Assembly (NCBI GenBank): GCA_020650975.1
Contig: JAIPMN010005700.1
Location: forward strand, 1-46,844
DNA length: 46,844 nucleotides
Source of the DNA: Apostichopus californicus
Taxonomy: Eukaryota; Echinodermata; Holothuroidea; Aspidochirotida; Stichopodidae
Direction: 5' to 3'
Shown here: positions 33,401-42,312 of the stretch, piece by piece
How positions within the stretch are numbered: position 1 is the first letter of the stretch
How the letters are laid out: each line of letters begins with the position of its first letter
Notes under the pieces: generated by a model
What the model saw: only the letters and a program-made list of their open reading frames with translations
What the model was told of the DNA's origin: nothing
The model's database searches: none
Made by a program: the position numbers and the translations under genes

Positions 33401-36400
33401 TATGAACAAATTGAATATATATAATAATAATAATAATAGTAATAATAATCTAATAATCAGCAGTTATTTTAACGATCGGAGCGACCACAAATGTGGGCCT
33501 ATGGAATACAACTTACACGTCGGTCGGCTTCCAATTCAACATTTGAACTCAAATTTGGAATCTTCTCAAGTTAGAAAGGCATTACAGATGGGAAAACTGT
33601 AGATTGCTCTTGGATGAAAAACCCACCTTACTATGACCCGGCCGGGAATCGAACCCCATACCTCCCGATTGCTAAGCCTCATTGCTTCAAATGCCACCGC
33701 CTTTATCCACTCAGCCACAGCACTGGTATAAGTACCAGTATAAAGATTTATTTAAATTAAAGGGTGTGAAGACTCGCGCAAAAAGAAACGTCTAATGCCG
33801 GTAATCTGACCTAGTTTTGAATGAGGTGTAACAGAAGTGTTAGACACCACCATCATCCCAGAAAATACACACACAGCTTGCTACCTACAGCTGCGGTCAA
33901 TACCTACAGCACAGTGTACACAGTGTACAGCGATGGACATCTCAGGTCCAGCTAAAGATAACAAGGTATCACGTTTCATTACTGTCTGCATTTTGTAGCG
34001 ACACAAACAAAACGTCACTTGCAAGCAACAAAAAGTTAACTTTTTCAGATGGCCGCACACGGTTTGGGGCGAGTCTTCAATGCCTTTAAATTATTGAGGT
34101 AATTTATTATTCAAATAAAGTACATCTAGCAGCCAACCAACCCTTTATTCTTGTATTCTATTCATTTATTTATTTACATCCGTCTTCACAGAGTCGTCTT
34201 GGGAGGCTCAAGAAAGATTTGGCGACTCGTAAACAACAGGAGAAAGAAGAACAGGAGCAGATAAGACATTACGAAGAGAACATGGTCAAGTAAGGTCATC
34301 TCGAAAATATGAACCTACAAATTATAACATACTAGTCAAAAATTACAGACAGGTTGCCACATTCTTTTCGTAACTCATATAAAAATTTAACATGTCAGAA
34401 TTTGTCACAGTTTACATAAAAATAGCTTGATTTGGTCAAGGAAAATAATTTATCTTGTTTTGCTAAACCAAACGTTTGTGGTAGTTATTGCACAGAATGT
34501 GTCATATTTTGGTTTTGGAATATGTAGGCAGAAAATCATTACCTGGTTGGTTCATTTTTACTCAATTTTTACTTTCACTTGTATGAATAATCTAAGTTGA
34601 TGGAATAGTATTACAATCTTACAGTCTTTGTTTCCATCCACCACGACCATTCCCTCCCTCCCCCCCCCAACCCATCACTTTCTTCCACTTTAAAATGATT
34701 CGCTCTACATACAGCTGCCCAAGTGGCTGTATCTGAGGTAGAGAGAGTTAAACTAACTTTGATGAAATATTATTTCCATTCTTCAGTATTGATTTCCTTA
34801 AACCCCACCTCTCCCAAATCCTACTCCCAGCCGCACCATTTTGCATAAGCATTGTTTGATTTTTTTCCCCAGTTAACACTTAGCTACGCCGGTGCATCCG
34901 AGGAGGAGGGATGGAAGATTATTGTTACCCTTTTACCATTACCCCTCTGCCACCCCTCCCCTCTGCCACCCCTCCCTCACTCTCCTCTCTTCCACCCTCC
35001 CTTTTCTTCAAGTTCAAATGACTCCTATATGCATATGCATTGTTTGATTGTTTACCCAGTTAACACTTAACTATGTCGGTGCATCCGAGGAGGAGAACTG
35101 GAAGGTTATTGTTTCCCCCTCTGCCACCCCTCCCCCACTCTCCCTCTCATCCACCCTCCCTTATCTTCAAGTTCAAATGACTCCTTTATGCATATTCATT
35201 GTTTGATTGTTACCCCAGTAAGCTCTTAGCTACCCAAGTGGCTGTATCCGAGGAGGAGAGACGAAAGATCATGGAAGAGTATGAGAAGAATCTGATTGCC
35301 TCTGAGAATAGCCTGGCCTTAAGCAAGATGAGGCAGCAGCGCTTGCTGGAGGAGAAAGTAGCAAAGATGCGAGCCAGACAGATGGACAAATTAGATAAGA
35401 AACATCAAGCAGAGACAAGGGTTTGTTAAGCTTGAATATATTTAATACATTTTTGAATCCAGAGAGGAATTTTTCAGCAGTTTGTAATGCAAGTTGGTTT
35501 ATTTGCTACACTTATCGGCGGCACATCCATTCAGGATTTCTCCAATAACGGAGCAAGTGGGGGGGGGGGGGTGCAGTAGGCTAATTTATTAATAAATAAA
35601 GTAAGGAATGCTTGAACAGGAAGCATACTTAAATATCTCCACTGTGTACTTTATTTTTATCACACTTATTTTAGTGGCCATGTTTTAGAGCCAAAAATAT
35701 TTCAGAAGGGGAGGTGGGGGAGGTGGGGGAGGTGGGGGAGGGGAGGGTCCCCAGGATCCCATTTTTAATTTATGAATGCAAAGATGAGATTGAGATGGAG
35801 AGACAGATTAGGTAAGAGACATCAAGTATAGAGGCAAGGGCATTTGAATCTCCTTAAGTTGCAACTTCTGTCCATTTGATTTCGATTCAGAAATTATTTT
35901 ATGTCATTGAATAGCAGAGTGTTACCCAAGTTGGTGTACTTGTTATCCTGATTAAAGAATGCCTGATAGTTGTCATGGCATTTCGATAGTATTTTAGCAA
36001 GAAAAAGAAACCATTTAAGTTCAAGTCTGAGAGGATCTCGCTACATCGGCAATCCTAAAACATACTTCCAGCTCTGTGAATCATAATTAATTTTGATCTC
36101 TTTTTTTTTGGACCCTCAGAGGCAAATGAGAAGCCGTCAGTTGGAGAGAGAAAGCGGAGAGAGCGAGGATGAAACCGAAGCCAAAGACAAAGGAGATCTG
36201 ATGAAGAAACAAGCAGAGGAGAAACTGAACTTGATGAGTACGGTATCAATGGATTTGGACGATGATTTAGAGGCTGTAAGTATATCAACAAAAAAAACCT
36301 CTATATCCAGCAAATATCTCTTTATTTATCCTTCTCGTTTGCTAAAAATTGTTGGTGCATTATTGATAAGAAACTGGTGAAAAATAACAGACTTCATTGT

Positions 36401-39400
36401 TAGTCAGCTTTTAGTATTGAACAGTATAAAAAAAAATCGTAGCAATTTTTGTCAATGTCCCAATATAAGTTTATGAACAGCACATTCTTAGAAACCTGTT
36501 TTTAGGGGGGGTAGGAAGCTTCCAAAAAGTGGGGGGGCACAACATCAGAGGGGCACTTTCTCATTCCACAACCACCACTTGTTATGCTATAAACCAATGC
36601 ACACCAATAATCACTTAAATATATATGATGTTTTTAGTATGCTATCAATACTATTTATTGAGATTGTTTATTGTTAACTGTGCTACAAAAAGATATGGGA
36701 TGCCATTTTAAAAATAGCAGGTACAGACTAAAAATAAATAATTAAAATAAAATATTAAAATTAACAAAGGCTTAAGATATCAAAAAGGGGCACATTTTAT
36801 TTGCCAGTAGGGCACATTTGCTATTTTGGAAAAAAGTGGGGGGCACGTGCCCCCAGGGCTCCTAACCCCCTGCCTGTGTAGCAGTTTTCTGAAATGTAAG
36901 TAAAACTTTGTCCGAATGATTCAGCTGACATTTTATACTGACTCAATTATCGTTTGGTTTGTTGAAGGTCCGTGTCGAGATGTTACAAGAGAGAGCGATA
37001 GCTCTTCAGCGACAAGAGGAGAGACTAGGACGAATGATGGCTCAACTTCAGCTAGATAAAGCTAGAGAGGTGAGTACAAAGGATTGTGGGTAATGAAGAT
37101 GACAGAACCTAATGCACTGCAATCTAAACTGACCCATTGTAGAAAATGTAATAAACTATTTTCTGTACATTTAATTTATAGAGACTTTCACATTAAATTT
37201 GATGTAAGGATATGAGGTTAAAAGATTAAATCTGCTCTCCAAACATTCTGTTGCATTCACTTGGAAATGTCCTCCTTTTGTAGTAAAATTTATAGGTAGA
37301 TGTTGGCAAATTGAGTCTGAACTACCTTACACATTACACACACATTCTCCATCCCCCTCCCCCCACACCCACACTTGCCCCTCCCTGGTTTGTGTAAGAA
37401 TTGGAAGAACATGTCCCAGACTGGTGGAAAAATCTCTTTTGTGGTAGTTGCAACCCCACCCTCTCATGCACCTCCCATCCACTTCCTTGTTTTTCATCAA
37501 TGTTTCTAAGTTGGTAATGAAGTTATGTACACAATGAGAAAACAAGCCCCCTCCTAAAGTTTGTTGTTTCCCACCTGAAACTGATTTTTGCTATGACATC
37601 AGTTGTAGAATAGTATGTCAAGTTTGAATGTGGAGTCAATCAATTTTGCATTTGTTAAGGACACAGATAATTATCAGAGAGTGAAATATTGTAAAAACTA
37701 TTTGTATCATGTTCTCATTTTTAAATAGATGGCTACAATCGAGGAACAACAGAAGGCGTTATTACAACTGAAGTTAAATATGTTTGATGAGATGACAGAG
37801 AAAGGAGTGATGAAGAACTCACAGGCAACAAAAGTTATCGAGGCTCATCAAAAGGTGATTTATTGATTCAGAGTTTCTTCATGTTTATTAGTGAACAGCA
37901 TCGTCTGTATACTATTCTACAACACACATTTGTGCTGCCAACTGTTAAACAGTTTTCTACCTTTGTGTCGTAACATGATGTAATTTAACTGAATTATTGC
38001 AACCAATTCTGATGACCGTTGTATTTTATATCTGAAGCCTGTGGTCATAGTACTGGGCTTGAATGATTAAAAAGAACATTTTTGCCCCAATTTATTGTGG
38101 AAATGCTCCCCATCCCCTCCACTCCCCCCCCCCCCCAGCTTTTCACTCTTTGTTTCAAAGTAGAGGAAGAATGTTTTAAGCCAGCAACGGACTGAATGAT
38201 TTAAGAACATTTTAGAAACCTGATTTACACATTCGAGTAAAATTGTATGGTTTCGCTTTTCAGAACAGTTATATTTAACCATAAGATTTTTGACTTCAGT
38301 GAACCATGAAGAACTGTGGTGCCATAAGTATTGGAAAAAATATGTCCTCTCCTATGAAATGCTAGAGTGATATACAGGAAATCAAAGATATAAAGGCTTG
38401 TATCAAGATTTTATTCACAATTTTTGTAAGGTCTAGAAGAAGAAGTAATTAGTTAACATTGAAAATATATATAAATATCGCTTATGACTTTTTTAAGAGT
38501 TTACAAAACTTGGAGAAGAAAGTAAGTGCAGAACGGGAGAAGCAAGAAGCAGCTTTGAAGAAAAGATTACGAGAGAAGATGATAGAGAGAGAAAAGTCTT
38601 TGGATTTAAAACACGAGAACGAGCTCAGACTTTTAGCAGGAAATTACTCCAACAGCACAGTAGTCAGGCTTAGAAGGGTGGCCATGAAACATAAACACAT
38701 GAAACAGCGAGAGCAATTCAGGTATGCATATTCATAGTCTCATTACCATATCTGCTGTGTGTAGTACAGTTGTACAACCATGGAGGGTTGGCCAGTTCTA
38801 GCACAAAGTCATGAGACTGGGTAATTCAAGCATGCATATGCATTGTCTCATTATCATATTTTTGGTTTGTAGTACAGTAGCAAGCACCAACTCATGGCAC
38901 AGCGAACAATTCAAGAATGCATATTCATGATCTCATTACCATGTTAGATCTGCTATGTAGTACAGTAATACGGATATGGACTATTGCCCATATTAATTAA
39001 TTAATCACATTTCAACTGTTCAGGTATGCATGTGTCTGGTCATGTTGCATATGTATACTTGTTGCATATGTATGAAGCATGCATAGATTTCATTGTTTTG
39101 GTACGTTTCATTGACATCGGTGACTTACAATTCACCCGTTTGTAAGTAACATACCCTCCCTTTACCAGTCATTGTATAAAGATTCATCAATCTTTATGTC
39201 AGCTTTGATTGAATTTCAAGATATATATATTTTAAGATATATATATATTTATTTATTTATATATATATATATAATTTCTGTCCTTTTAACTGTGACTAAC
39301 TCACATGGATTTATTGTTTTTTTGGCTTGTTTGGCTTGTCTTACCATTAAAGGAACAAAATGGATGTTGAAATAACACAGACACTTGAAGAAAGCAGGCG

Positions 39401-42312
39401 GCAGTTTGATGTGCAAAAGTTACAGCTAATACATAAACAGGTAAAATTCTTATTAAATTAATGATATATCATCAAGACTTCAAGAAAAAGCTTCAACCAA
39501 GCTATTGTTTACAGAATTGGTATCAAAAATTAAAATGGTCGTGCAGTACATTGGCACGATGCAATCACCCATTTTACCTTTCAAAATTTGTTAGTTGCAA
39601 AAAACCGTCAGAAATAAACAGTTCCCAGTCTGGTTTCTGTTATTCATTTACCTATATTCAGAAATAAACATGCTGTAAATAACTTTTATTGTAATTCAGT
39701 TGCAATACCAGTTAAGTACTTGTCAGTGTGTAATTAGAAGAACAAGTACTTCTGTACTTTAAGATTAACTCTGAAACTGTATATTGTTATGATCATGTAG
39801 CCTCTTCTGCAATATAGCACTATGATATCAAGTTGTCACTGCCGTTACTTAAATTACTTACCGGCTGCTTCTTGTGGAAGGAGGAAACCTGACGTTTAGC
39901 ACAAGTTCTTAAACGAAATAAGATCAAATCTGCTGATAAGTGCAGTTTGTATAATGATATATAACATGCTACTTTATATTGTCTGAGTCCATATTTTGTT
40001 TTACTGTTTTTTGTTTTTTTTTTCACTTTAATCTTGTAATGATCTAACAGGAGGTGGAATTCCTTGCAGCTCTGGCCAAATTTGGTGAATATTCAGAAGC
40101 TGAGATGAAGAATGTCTTAATCTTGCTCTTTCCCACTGAGGGAGAGGAGAAAATAGTAGCAAGGTTGAAAGGTATTTTTGATGAAGAAAGACACAAGAAA
40201 GAAGAAAACGAGGATAACTCCAGTGATAGTAAAAAGAATCCTATAAAATTGTAAGTAGTAACCATAGCGATATTTTATCCATAATCAGAATATTGGAGTA
40301 CGATAAATTTGATACAACTGAAGCAGACACCTGGCTTTCACCTATAATATATTGGTATGGGCGAGATTATCAAGTCCCCTTGAGACAATGGAATAGTCAT
40401 ATCTTAACATTATCAAGAGCATGTGATGAAATAAGCCCATAGTATGTTTGGGAGGTACTACAAGATTTCACCTGAAACTCACAGATATGGTCAATGTCCT
40501 GCAAAGTGTGTAGACTTAAGACCCAAAATAATCTGACTCATTGAGTGGAGAGGGAAGAGAGAGTGGATGCAATTAAAGAAACAAGAAATGCTTCAAATAC
40601 AAGTTTTGAAGTACGGTAACCTTGTTCATATCAAGCTGAGGAAAAAATAATCAAAATTTTGTTGTTTTTTCTTTAAATTTCAGGCTTTTTGGTTTAAAGA
40701 AGGGTAAACGGAATACCACCGAAGGTGATACCTTGGAAGAAAAAGTGAAGAAAGCAATAATGGCATCTAGAAATAATAAATCAAGTGACGGTGAAAGAGA
40801 TAAAAGGTTTGTCAATCATGTATCTCACATCTGATGTTTGTTTGCCACTTGAGAGTCGTGGGTATGGAATTATGTTAGCGTTTCTCTCAAAGATGAACTA
40901 CATTTCAATCTTCCCTGCCCATAGCAAATACCACCTGAGTCCCCTGTTTTTGGCCAAAAAAAACGGAGATTGAATATCTACCCGTGTTCGTAATGCTAGC
41001 AATACTGCACGCTCCCCTGCACAAATTCATGATTTAACAGACAGTCTACTGTTTCTGTGGCAAGCCAACTATATTTTTACACAGGAATGTTGTGCTGGCT
41101 GGTCAATTAATTAGGAGCACTCAAGGATGAGTCCTAATGGCAGTACTTGGGGTAGTTTATGCTATCAAGTAACAATTTATTAATGCTCGATTCTTTAACG
41201 ATTCTTAACGATTAGTGTGACAACTTTCTAGATTTGTAATTATTGGAATGATTTCTGAAACTTGTCATTTCTTGAGGGTGAAGCAATGTGCTATTTAGAA
41301 AGGTCAAGCTCTTTCGTGGTCATTGTTTCAGCTAATAAAGAATGCCTAATGGAGCTTGTTGCATTCGGCCAAACCATTTTCTGAAATCTTAACAAGTATT
41401 ACTCAAAATAAAATAGCAATATTGATCAAACAAAGACACTCTCCTAGATTTACTTGTCAAATTTTAACTCTTGAAAACTTGAGAAGAAGCAAATTTATTT
41501 CATTCAACCCTCAACATTTTGGGATATCACACATGTGAAAAGCAACTTTCAAAAATTGTTCTGGGATTTTAGTGTGGAATAGCATTTGGCAAAATTTATA
41601 AAACCAGCTTAAGTCACTGCTTGTTGAAGCAGCCTGGGGCATCCAACCTGATAAAATCCCATCACACAGGATTTCATTAGCTGACTGATTTCAGATCATG
41701 AAGCTAATTTTAGAAACTTTTGAACATTTCCAGTTTGCACGTTGTTTACATACTACCGTAGTTATTTTCATTCATCTGTATTTGAAAGTGTTTGTAGAAT
41801 GAAATTTTAGTAGAGTCAGATGTATAGAAAATTGCTCGTATTTAAATTGTTCGGAATTATATCCGAAATACATTTGGTCAAAAGAACCTTGTAGCCTTAA
41901 TCTTAGCTCGTTGAATTTGTGAACCTATTTTTGAATACAAAATTTGGTGACCAGATGCAAAAAGCTACTACAAAGTAACAGTAATTAAATTAATGTGATT
42001 TATCTTGATCATAGGCATGGAGCAGAATAAAACTGCATTCATTCCATATTGTTTTTCGTTACCAGACGTTCTAGTTTAGCAAAAGTGTTAAAGAAGGGTA
42101 AGCTGGCACCGTTGAACAAAGAGGAGGACCATGTGAAGGGAAGCTCAATCAGCCCATCAACATTACCAAAAATTCAGCACCAAGAAAGGCCGGAACCCAT
42201 TGGTAGGGCCCAACAGCAGTTTGGTAGTGACCAAGAATCAGAGGAGGAGGATGAAGATGAGGATGACGAAAGCGATGGAGATGGAAGAAAGAGGAATGCC
42301 GTTTTGCTCTAA
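17734..42312 (+). CDS. EVC2: EVC2 / limbin, complete coding sequence in 24 exons
   Basis: Coding exons: 17734-18412, 20146-20402, 21435-21590, 22186-22420, 23019-23140, 23714-23994, 25316-25393, 26772-27015, 27367-27558, 29849-30073, 30650-30889, 31535-31607, 32012-32206, 32673-32782, 34192-34289, 35219-35420, 36120-36275, 36968-37069, 37729-37854, 38498-38721, 39353-39440, 40051-40250, 40684-40806, 42066-42312. All borders are GT-AG, all phases agree, and the total is 4653 nt (1550 residues; human limbin has 1308). Order: signal peptide, glycosylated ectodomain, one membrane span near residues 513-535, then long cytoplasmic coiled coil. Several segments align by eye with vertebrate limbin, for example around residues 749-823, 824-903 and 1362-1400. 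EVC2 pairs with EVC at the ciliary base and binds Smoothened in Hedgehog signalling. Expression data would be needed to confirm the 5' non-coding exon. Confidence 0.9.
18413..19640. other. EVC2 intron 1, first part; possible retroelement 3' tail
   Basis: Bases about 18480-18604 end in repeated ATGAAATGAAATGAAAT, a style of 3' tail seen in CR1/L2-like non-LTR elements, so a short 5'-truncated copy is possible. The remainder up to the MITE at 19641 shows nothing I recognise. Confidence 0.35.
19641..20009 (-). mobile_element. TTAA-flanked MITE, copy 1
   Basis: About 369 bp bounded by TTAA, with imperfect terminal inverted repeats (TTAAAGGCATTGAAGACTCGC at one end, the inverse of TTAAAGGGTGTGAAGACTCGC at the other). 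No coding capacity. The TTAA target suggests a piggyBac-type mobiliser, although ends differ from canonical piggyBac. The same family recurs five more times in the window. Confidence 0.85.
20146..23140 (+). CDS. EVC2: EVC2 ectodomain exons 2-5
   Basis: Exons at 20146-20402, 21435-21590, 22186-22420 and 23019-23140 encode about residues 227-483. Beta-strand-like repeats appear: an alternating hydrophobic stretch, then a WFLGDITNNASVAADIEFK or LTWEKDVLEKGEEMILSYEG type turn. The two halves look like repeated immunoglobulin-like modules similar to DUF11/CARDB-type folds (inference). In vertebrate limbin only one comparable segment (GDLGNGESLKLPAQLTF in human, from memory) is evident. Confidence 0.8.
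20895..21249 (+). mobile_element. TTAA-flanked MITE, copy 2
   Basis: Same family in opposite orientation to copy 1. The left flank is ATAA instead of TTAA and there are internal differences. With copy 1 it brackets the EVC2 exon at 20146-20402. Confidence 0.82.
21840..22040. other. EVC2 intron with G-rich low-complexity patch
   Basis: A G-rich patch at about 21955-21980 within otherwise ordinary intron. Nothing else is recognised between 21591 and 22185. Confidence 0.4.
22525..22596. repeat. short tandem array of palindromic ATGATGTCATCACA
   Basis: About five units of the 14-mer ATGATGTCATCACA, each containing the palindrome TGATGTCATCA. One unit has a 2-bp CA insertion. It lies 105 bp after an EVC2 splice donor. 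Confidence 0.85.
23714..23994 (+). CDS. EVC2: EVC2 transmembrane exon
   Basis: After an extracellular stretch with one sequon (KNIS) comes the membrane span LHLIWIFVVAFLVGFLCILL and LWFLC, followed by basic RRGS, which sets a cytoplasmic C-terminus. A glycine-rich juxtamembrane stretch (GDGWGGAANN) and aromatic SYSGWYLKFDSFERLR follow. It ends in phase 2 at GTAAGT. Together with the signal peptide this gives type I topology, as in limbin. Confidence 0.88.
24017..24050. repeat. CTCTTTACCC short tandem repeat
   Basis: Three copies of CTCTTTACCC within the first 60 bp of the intron following the EVC2 transmembrane exon. Confidence 0.8.
24722..25088 (+). mobile_element. TTAA-flanked MITE, copy 3
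   Basis: Both TTAA borders are intact. A G to C change occurs within the left terminal repeat (ACTCCCGC). It lies in the intron between the EVC2 transmembrane exon and the next exon. Confidence 0.85.
25316..27558 (+). CDS. EVC2: EVC2 juxtamembrane and first coiled-coil exons
   Basis: Exons at 25316-25393, 26772-27015 and 27367-27558. The second begins SIDIVMTISLDMQLEALRLN and continues with LSRDLLQKIFKKSSRQMKDA; it aligns in position with the limbin segment starting near its QMIDILSS. The third (AKQYQLKKKHDILWQRSREQ onward) matches the following NQYQREMMAMEEAEE block. This is the start of the cytoplasmic helical region. Confidence 0.85.
25478..25860 (+). pseudogene. non-LTR retrotransposon RT fragment in EVC2 intron
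   Basis: Frames reading VNNSKVLGLY, then after a frameshift LLWNDYINYISKQISKGVGI, LSKFKHNFPKNILRTSYFSV and ILPHLLYCSIVWSGTSKTNL with KLYILQKRAV: the palm-to-thumb end of a CR1/Jockey-group reverse transcriptase. A stop after RAV and further decay show it is dead. It is a different family from the fragment at 16680-17175. Confidence 0.85.
27587..27840. repeat. 61-bp inverted repeat built from the dispersed repeat core, copy C
   Basis: Left arm 27587-27647 and right arm 27721-27782 are near-perfect inverse copies. Both contain the CTGAAGAAGATCC...GGATCGAAACGTC core seen at 5415-5445, more or less diverged. The 73-bp loop is made of repeats of TTCTTCAAAGGCTAAAA. The right arm continues with the same tail as copy A. 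The left arm starts 28 bp after an EVC2 splice donor. Confidence 0.85.
27880..28192 (+). mobile_element. tRNA-derived SINE
   Basis: The head resembles a tRNA: box A-like TGGCCAATTGGCTAAGG and box B GGTTCGATTCC, 11 of 11 to the consensus form. The anticodon-loop position would read CGT (threonine), but stem pairing is poor. The body contains the phrase GTCCTTGGGCAAGATGCTTT...CACCCAGGGGTTAAATGGGT, which I associate with a SINE central domain widespread in marine invertebrates. AT-rich tail. Not a functional tRNA gene. Confidence 0.8.
28717..29089 (+). mobile_element. TTAA-flanked MITE, copy 4
   Basis: Intact TTAA borders and terminal repeats, about 373 bp, in the EVC2 intron 27559-29848. Open frames inside it on either strand are shadows. 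Confidence 0.86.
29200..29720. repeat. diverged tandem repeats, unit about 130-160 bp
   Basis: The phrase TCAAGGTGACTT preceded by ATCTTATCAAA-like sequence and followed some 45 bp later by AAAAGTGAAACAAA recurs at about 29210, 29370, 29515 and 29645. An (AT)n run lies at about 29289-29315. Confidence 0.6.
29849..30889 (+). CDS. EVC2: EVC2 exons with the best limbin similarity
   Basis: Exons at 29849-30073 and 30650-30889. IKQIQQTSIDEVILEGQLDE and DGARTLLTEYHDM parallel the limbin IKSAIFKGELKPEAAKMLLQNY segment. TLDAVTDLEKDGKLTEEQSQ and QYLDRIRKDV parallel its LIQKHERAGYLDEDQMEMLL segment (comparison from memory). These repeated helix-turn units, with a G-K/Q-L-(D/T) turn, are a limbin hallmark and the main basis for the gene name. 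Confidence 0.88.
30099..30498. mobile_element. hAT-type non-autonomous element, 400 bp
   Basis: Ends CAGTGGCGGAGC and GCTCCGCCACTG are exact inverses. Flanks are AAATCAAC and AAATCAAT, a 7 of 8 match expected for an aged 8-bp target duplication. It inserted 25 bp after the splice donor at 30074. The termini resemble but differ from those of the element at 8416-8939. Confidence 0.82.
31063..31206. repeat. two-copy tandem duplication, unit about 72 bp
   Basis: The unit running from GTAGGCTACT through TGAAGCAAACATC to AAGCCTACCACACTTTCTTAA occurs twice with about 8 differences. It contains internal inverse motifs (GTAGGCTAC, GTAGGCTTA inverse). Confidence 0.8.
31535..32782 (+). CDS. EVC2: EVC2 coiled-coil exons, middle
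   Basis: Exons at 31535-31607 (a 73-nt small exon, EKEQAEALAKFESEEQARLK), 32012-32206 and 32673-32782. Strong E/K/Q/L heptads continue; GLTESMKNEILEQHARNLEQ is another copy of the helix-turn unit. All borders are phase 1 or 0 and consistent. Confidence 0.83.
33415..33725 (-). mobile_element. tRNA-derived SINE, class II tRNA-like head
   Basis: Read on the minus strand, TGGCTGAGTGGATAAAGG (box A) at 33700-33717 and GGTTCGATTCC (box B) at 33645-33655 are separated by a long variable arm, as in tRNA-Ser or tRNA-Leu. The loop TTTGAAG would give TGA (serine). The body is unrelated to the SINE at 27880. It ends in an (ATT)n tail at about 33420-33440. Confidence 0.78.
33757..34089 (+). mobile_element. 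TTAA-flanked MITE, copy 5 (internal deletion)
   Basis: About 333 bp. A segment of about 35-40 bp between CTTGCTACC and TACAGCTGCGG, present in the other copies, is missing. It inserted beside the 5' end of a tRNA-derived SINE. Confidence 0.84.
34192..36275 (+). CDS. EVC2: EVC2 coiled-coil exons around duplicated acceptor
   Basis: Exons at 34192-34289, 35219-35420 and 36120-36275. The 35219 exon begins after CCCCAG and reads NKLLATQVAVSEEERRKIME. Its acceptor and first ~35 nt exist in degenerate extra copies upstream (34713-35105), but only this copy stays open: in the used phase the CCCCAG copy and the CCCAG copy meet a TAA at once. The third exon carries an acidic patch (ESGESEDETEAKDKGD). 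Confidence 0.83.
34713..35258 (+). repeat. tandem duplications covering an EVC2 3' splice site and exon start
   Basis: The block GCATA(A/T)GCATTGTTTGATT, pyrimidines, CAG, then (T/A)(T/A)A(A/G)CACTTAGCTA...CATCCGAGGAGGAG occurs at about 34842-34918 and 35029-35105 as degenerate copies and at 35190-35258 as the functional one. A further partial copy (CAGCTGCCCAAGTGGCTGTA) lies at about 34712-34738. The units are separated by C/T-rich tracts that are themselves repeated. Confidence 0.85.
35700..35750. repeat. G-rich minisatellite
   Basis: Repeated GGGGGAGGT units, potential G-quadruplex on the coding strand of an EVC2 intron. A separate G run lies at about 35560-35571. Confidence 0.8.
36500..36890. 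repeat. probable decayed transposon in EVC2 intron
   Basis: G-rich stretch with repeated GGGGCAC phrases at both ends (GTGGGGGGGCAC near 36530 and GGGGGCACGTGCCCCCAGG near 36838). The composition is like other transposon ends in this window, but I see no clear termini or target duplication. Confidence 0.4.
36968..39440 (+). CDS. EVC2: EVC2 distal coiled-coil exons
   Basis: Exons at 36968-37069, 37729-37854, 38498-38721 and 39353-39440. FDEMTEKGVMKNSQATKVIE followed by AHQKSLQNLEKKVSAEREKQ parallels the limbin segment LLEELSASEMLTKSACTQILESHSRELQELERKL. The exon at 38498 ends in phase 2 at GTATGC, a donor that is itself repeated downstream. Confidence 0.85.
38712..39040 (+). repeat. diverged tandem repeats covering an EVC2 5' splice site
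   Basis: Units beginning (C/T)AATTCA followed by (G/A)NATGCATATTCAT, CTCATTACCATAT and TGTAGTACAGTA start at about 38712, 38820 and 38906. A fourth short one at about 39018 (GTTCAGGTATGCATG) retains the GT. The first unit includes the real exon end CAATTCAG with its GTATGC donor. Confidence 0.8.
39215..39275. repeat. TA-rich simple repeat
   Basis: Runs of TATATATAT interrupted by TTTATTTATTTA in the EVC2 intron before the exon at 39353. Confidence 0.85.
40051..40806 (+). CDS. EVC2: EVC2 exons with conserved LALF/LLP-like block
   Basis: Exons at 40051-40250 and 40684-40806. FLAALAKFGEYSEAEMKNVL followed by ILLFPTEGEEKIVARLKGI parallels limbin LASYLARMAMVPGATLRRLLSVVLPTASQPQLLALL. After it the sequence becomes basic and polar (KKNPIKLLFGLKKGKRNTTE), probably disordered. 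Confidence 0.87.
40807..42065. other. last EVC2 intron, nothing recognised
   Basis: About 1.26 kb between the last two coding exons, phase 2. No repeat or gene was recognised. Confidence 0.5.
42066..42312 (+). CDS. EVC2: EVC2 last coding exon and stop
   Basis: Eighty-one codons ending TAA at 42310-42312. RSSLAKVLKKGKLAPLNKEE is followed by a proline-containing PEPIGRAQQQF (compare LEPIGELAPVP in human limbin) and then by an acidic tail (ESEEEDEDEDDESDGDGRKR, ending NAVLL). The basic C-terminal peptide that holds vertebrate limbin at the ciliary base is not recognisable. Confidence 0.82.

Noticed and set aside
33634..33722. tRNA-Ser gene on the minus strand
   Set aside because: Same reasoning: tRNA-like head of a SINE with a body and (ATT)n tail.
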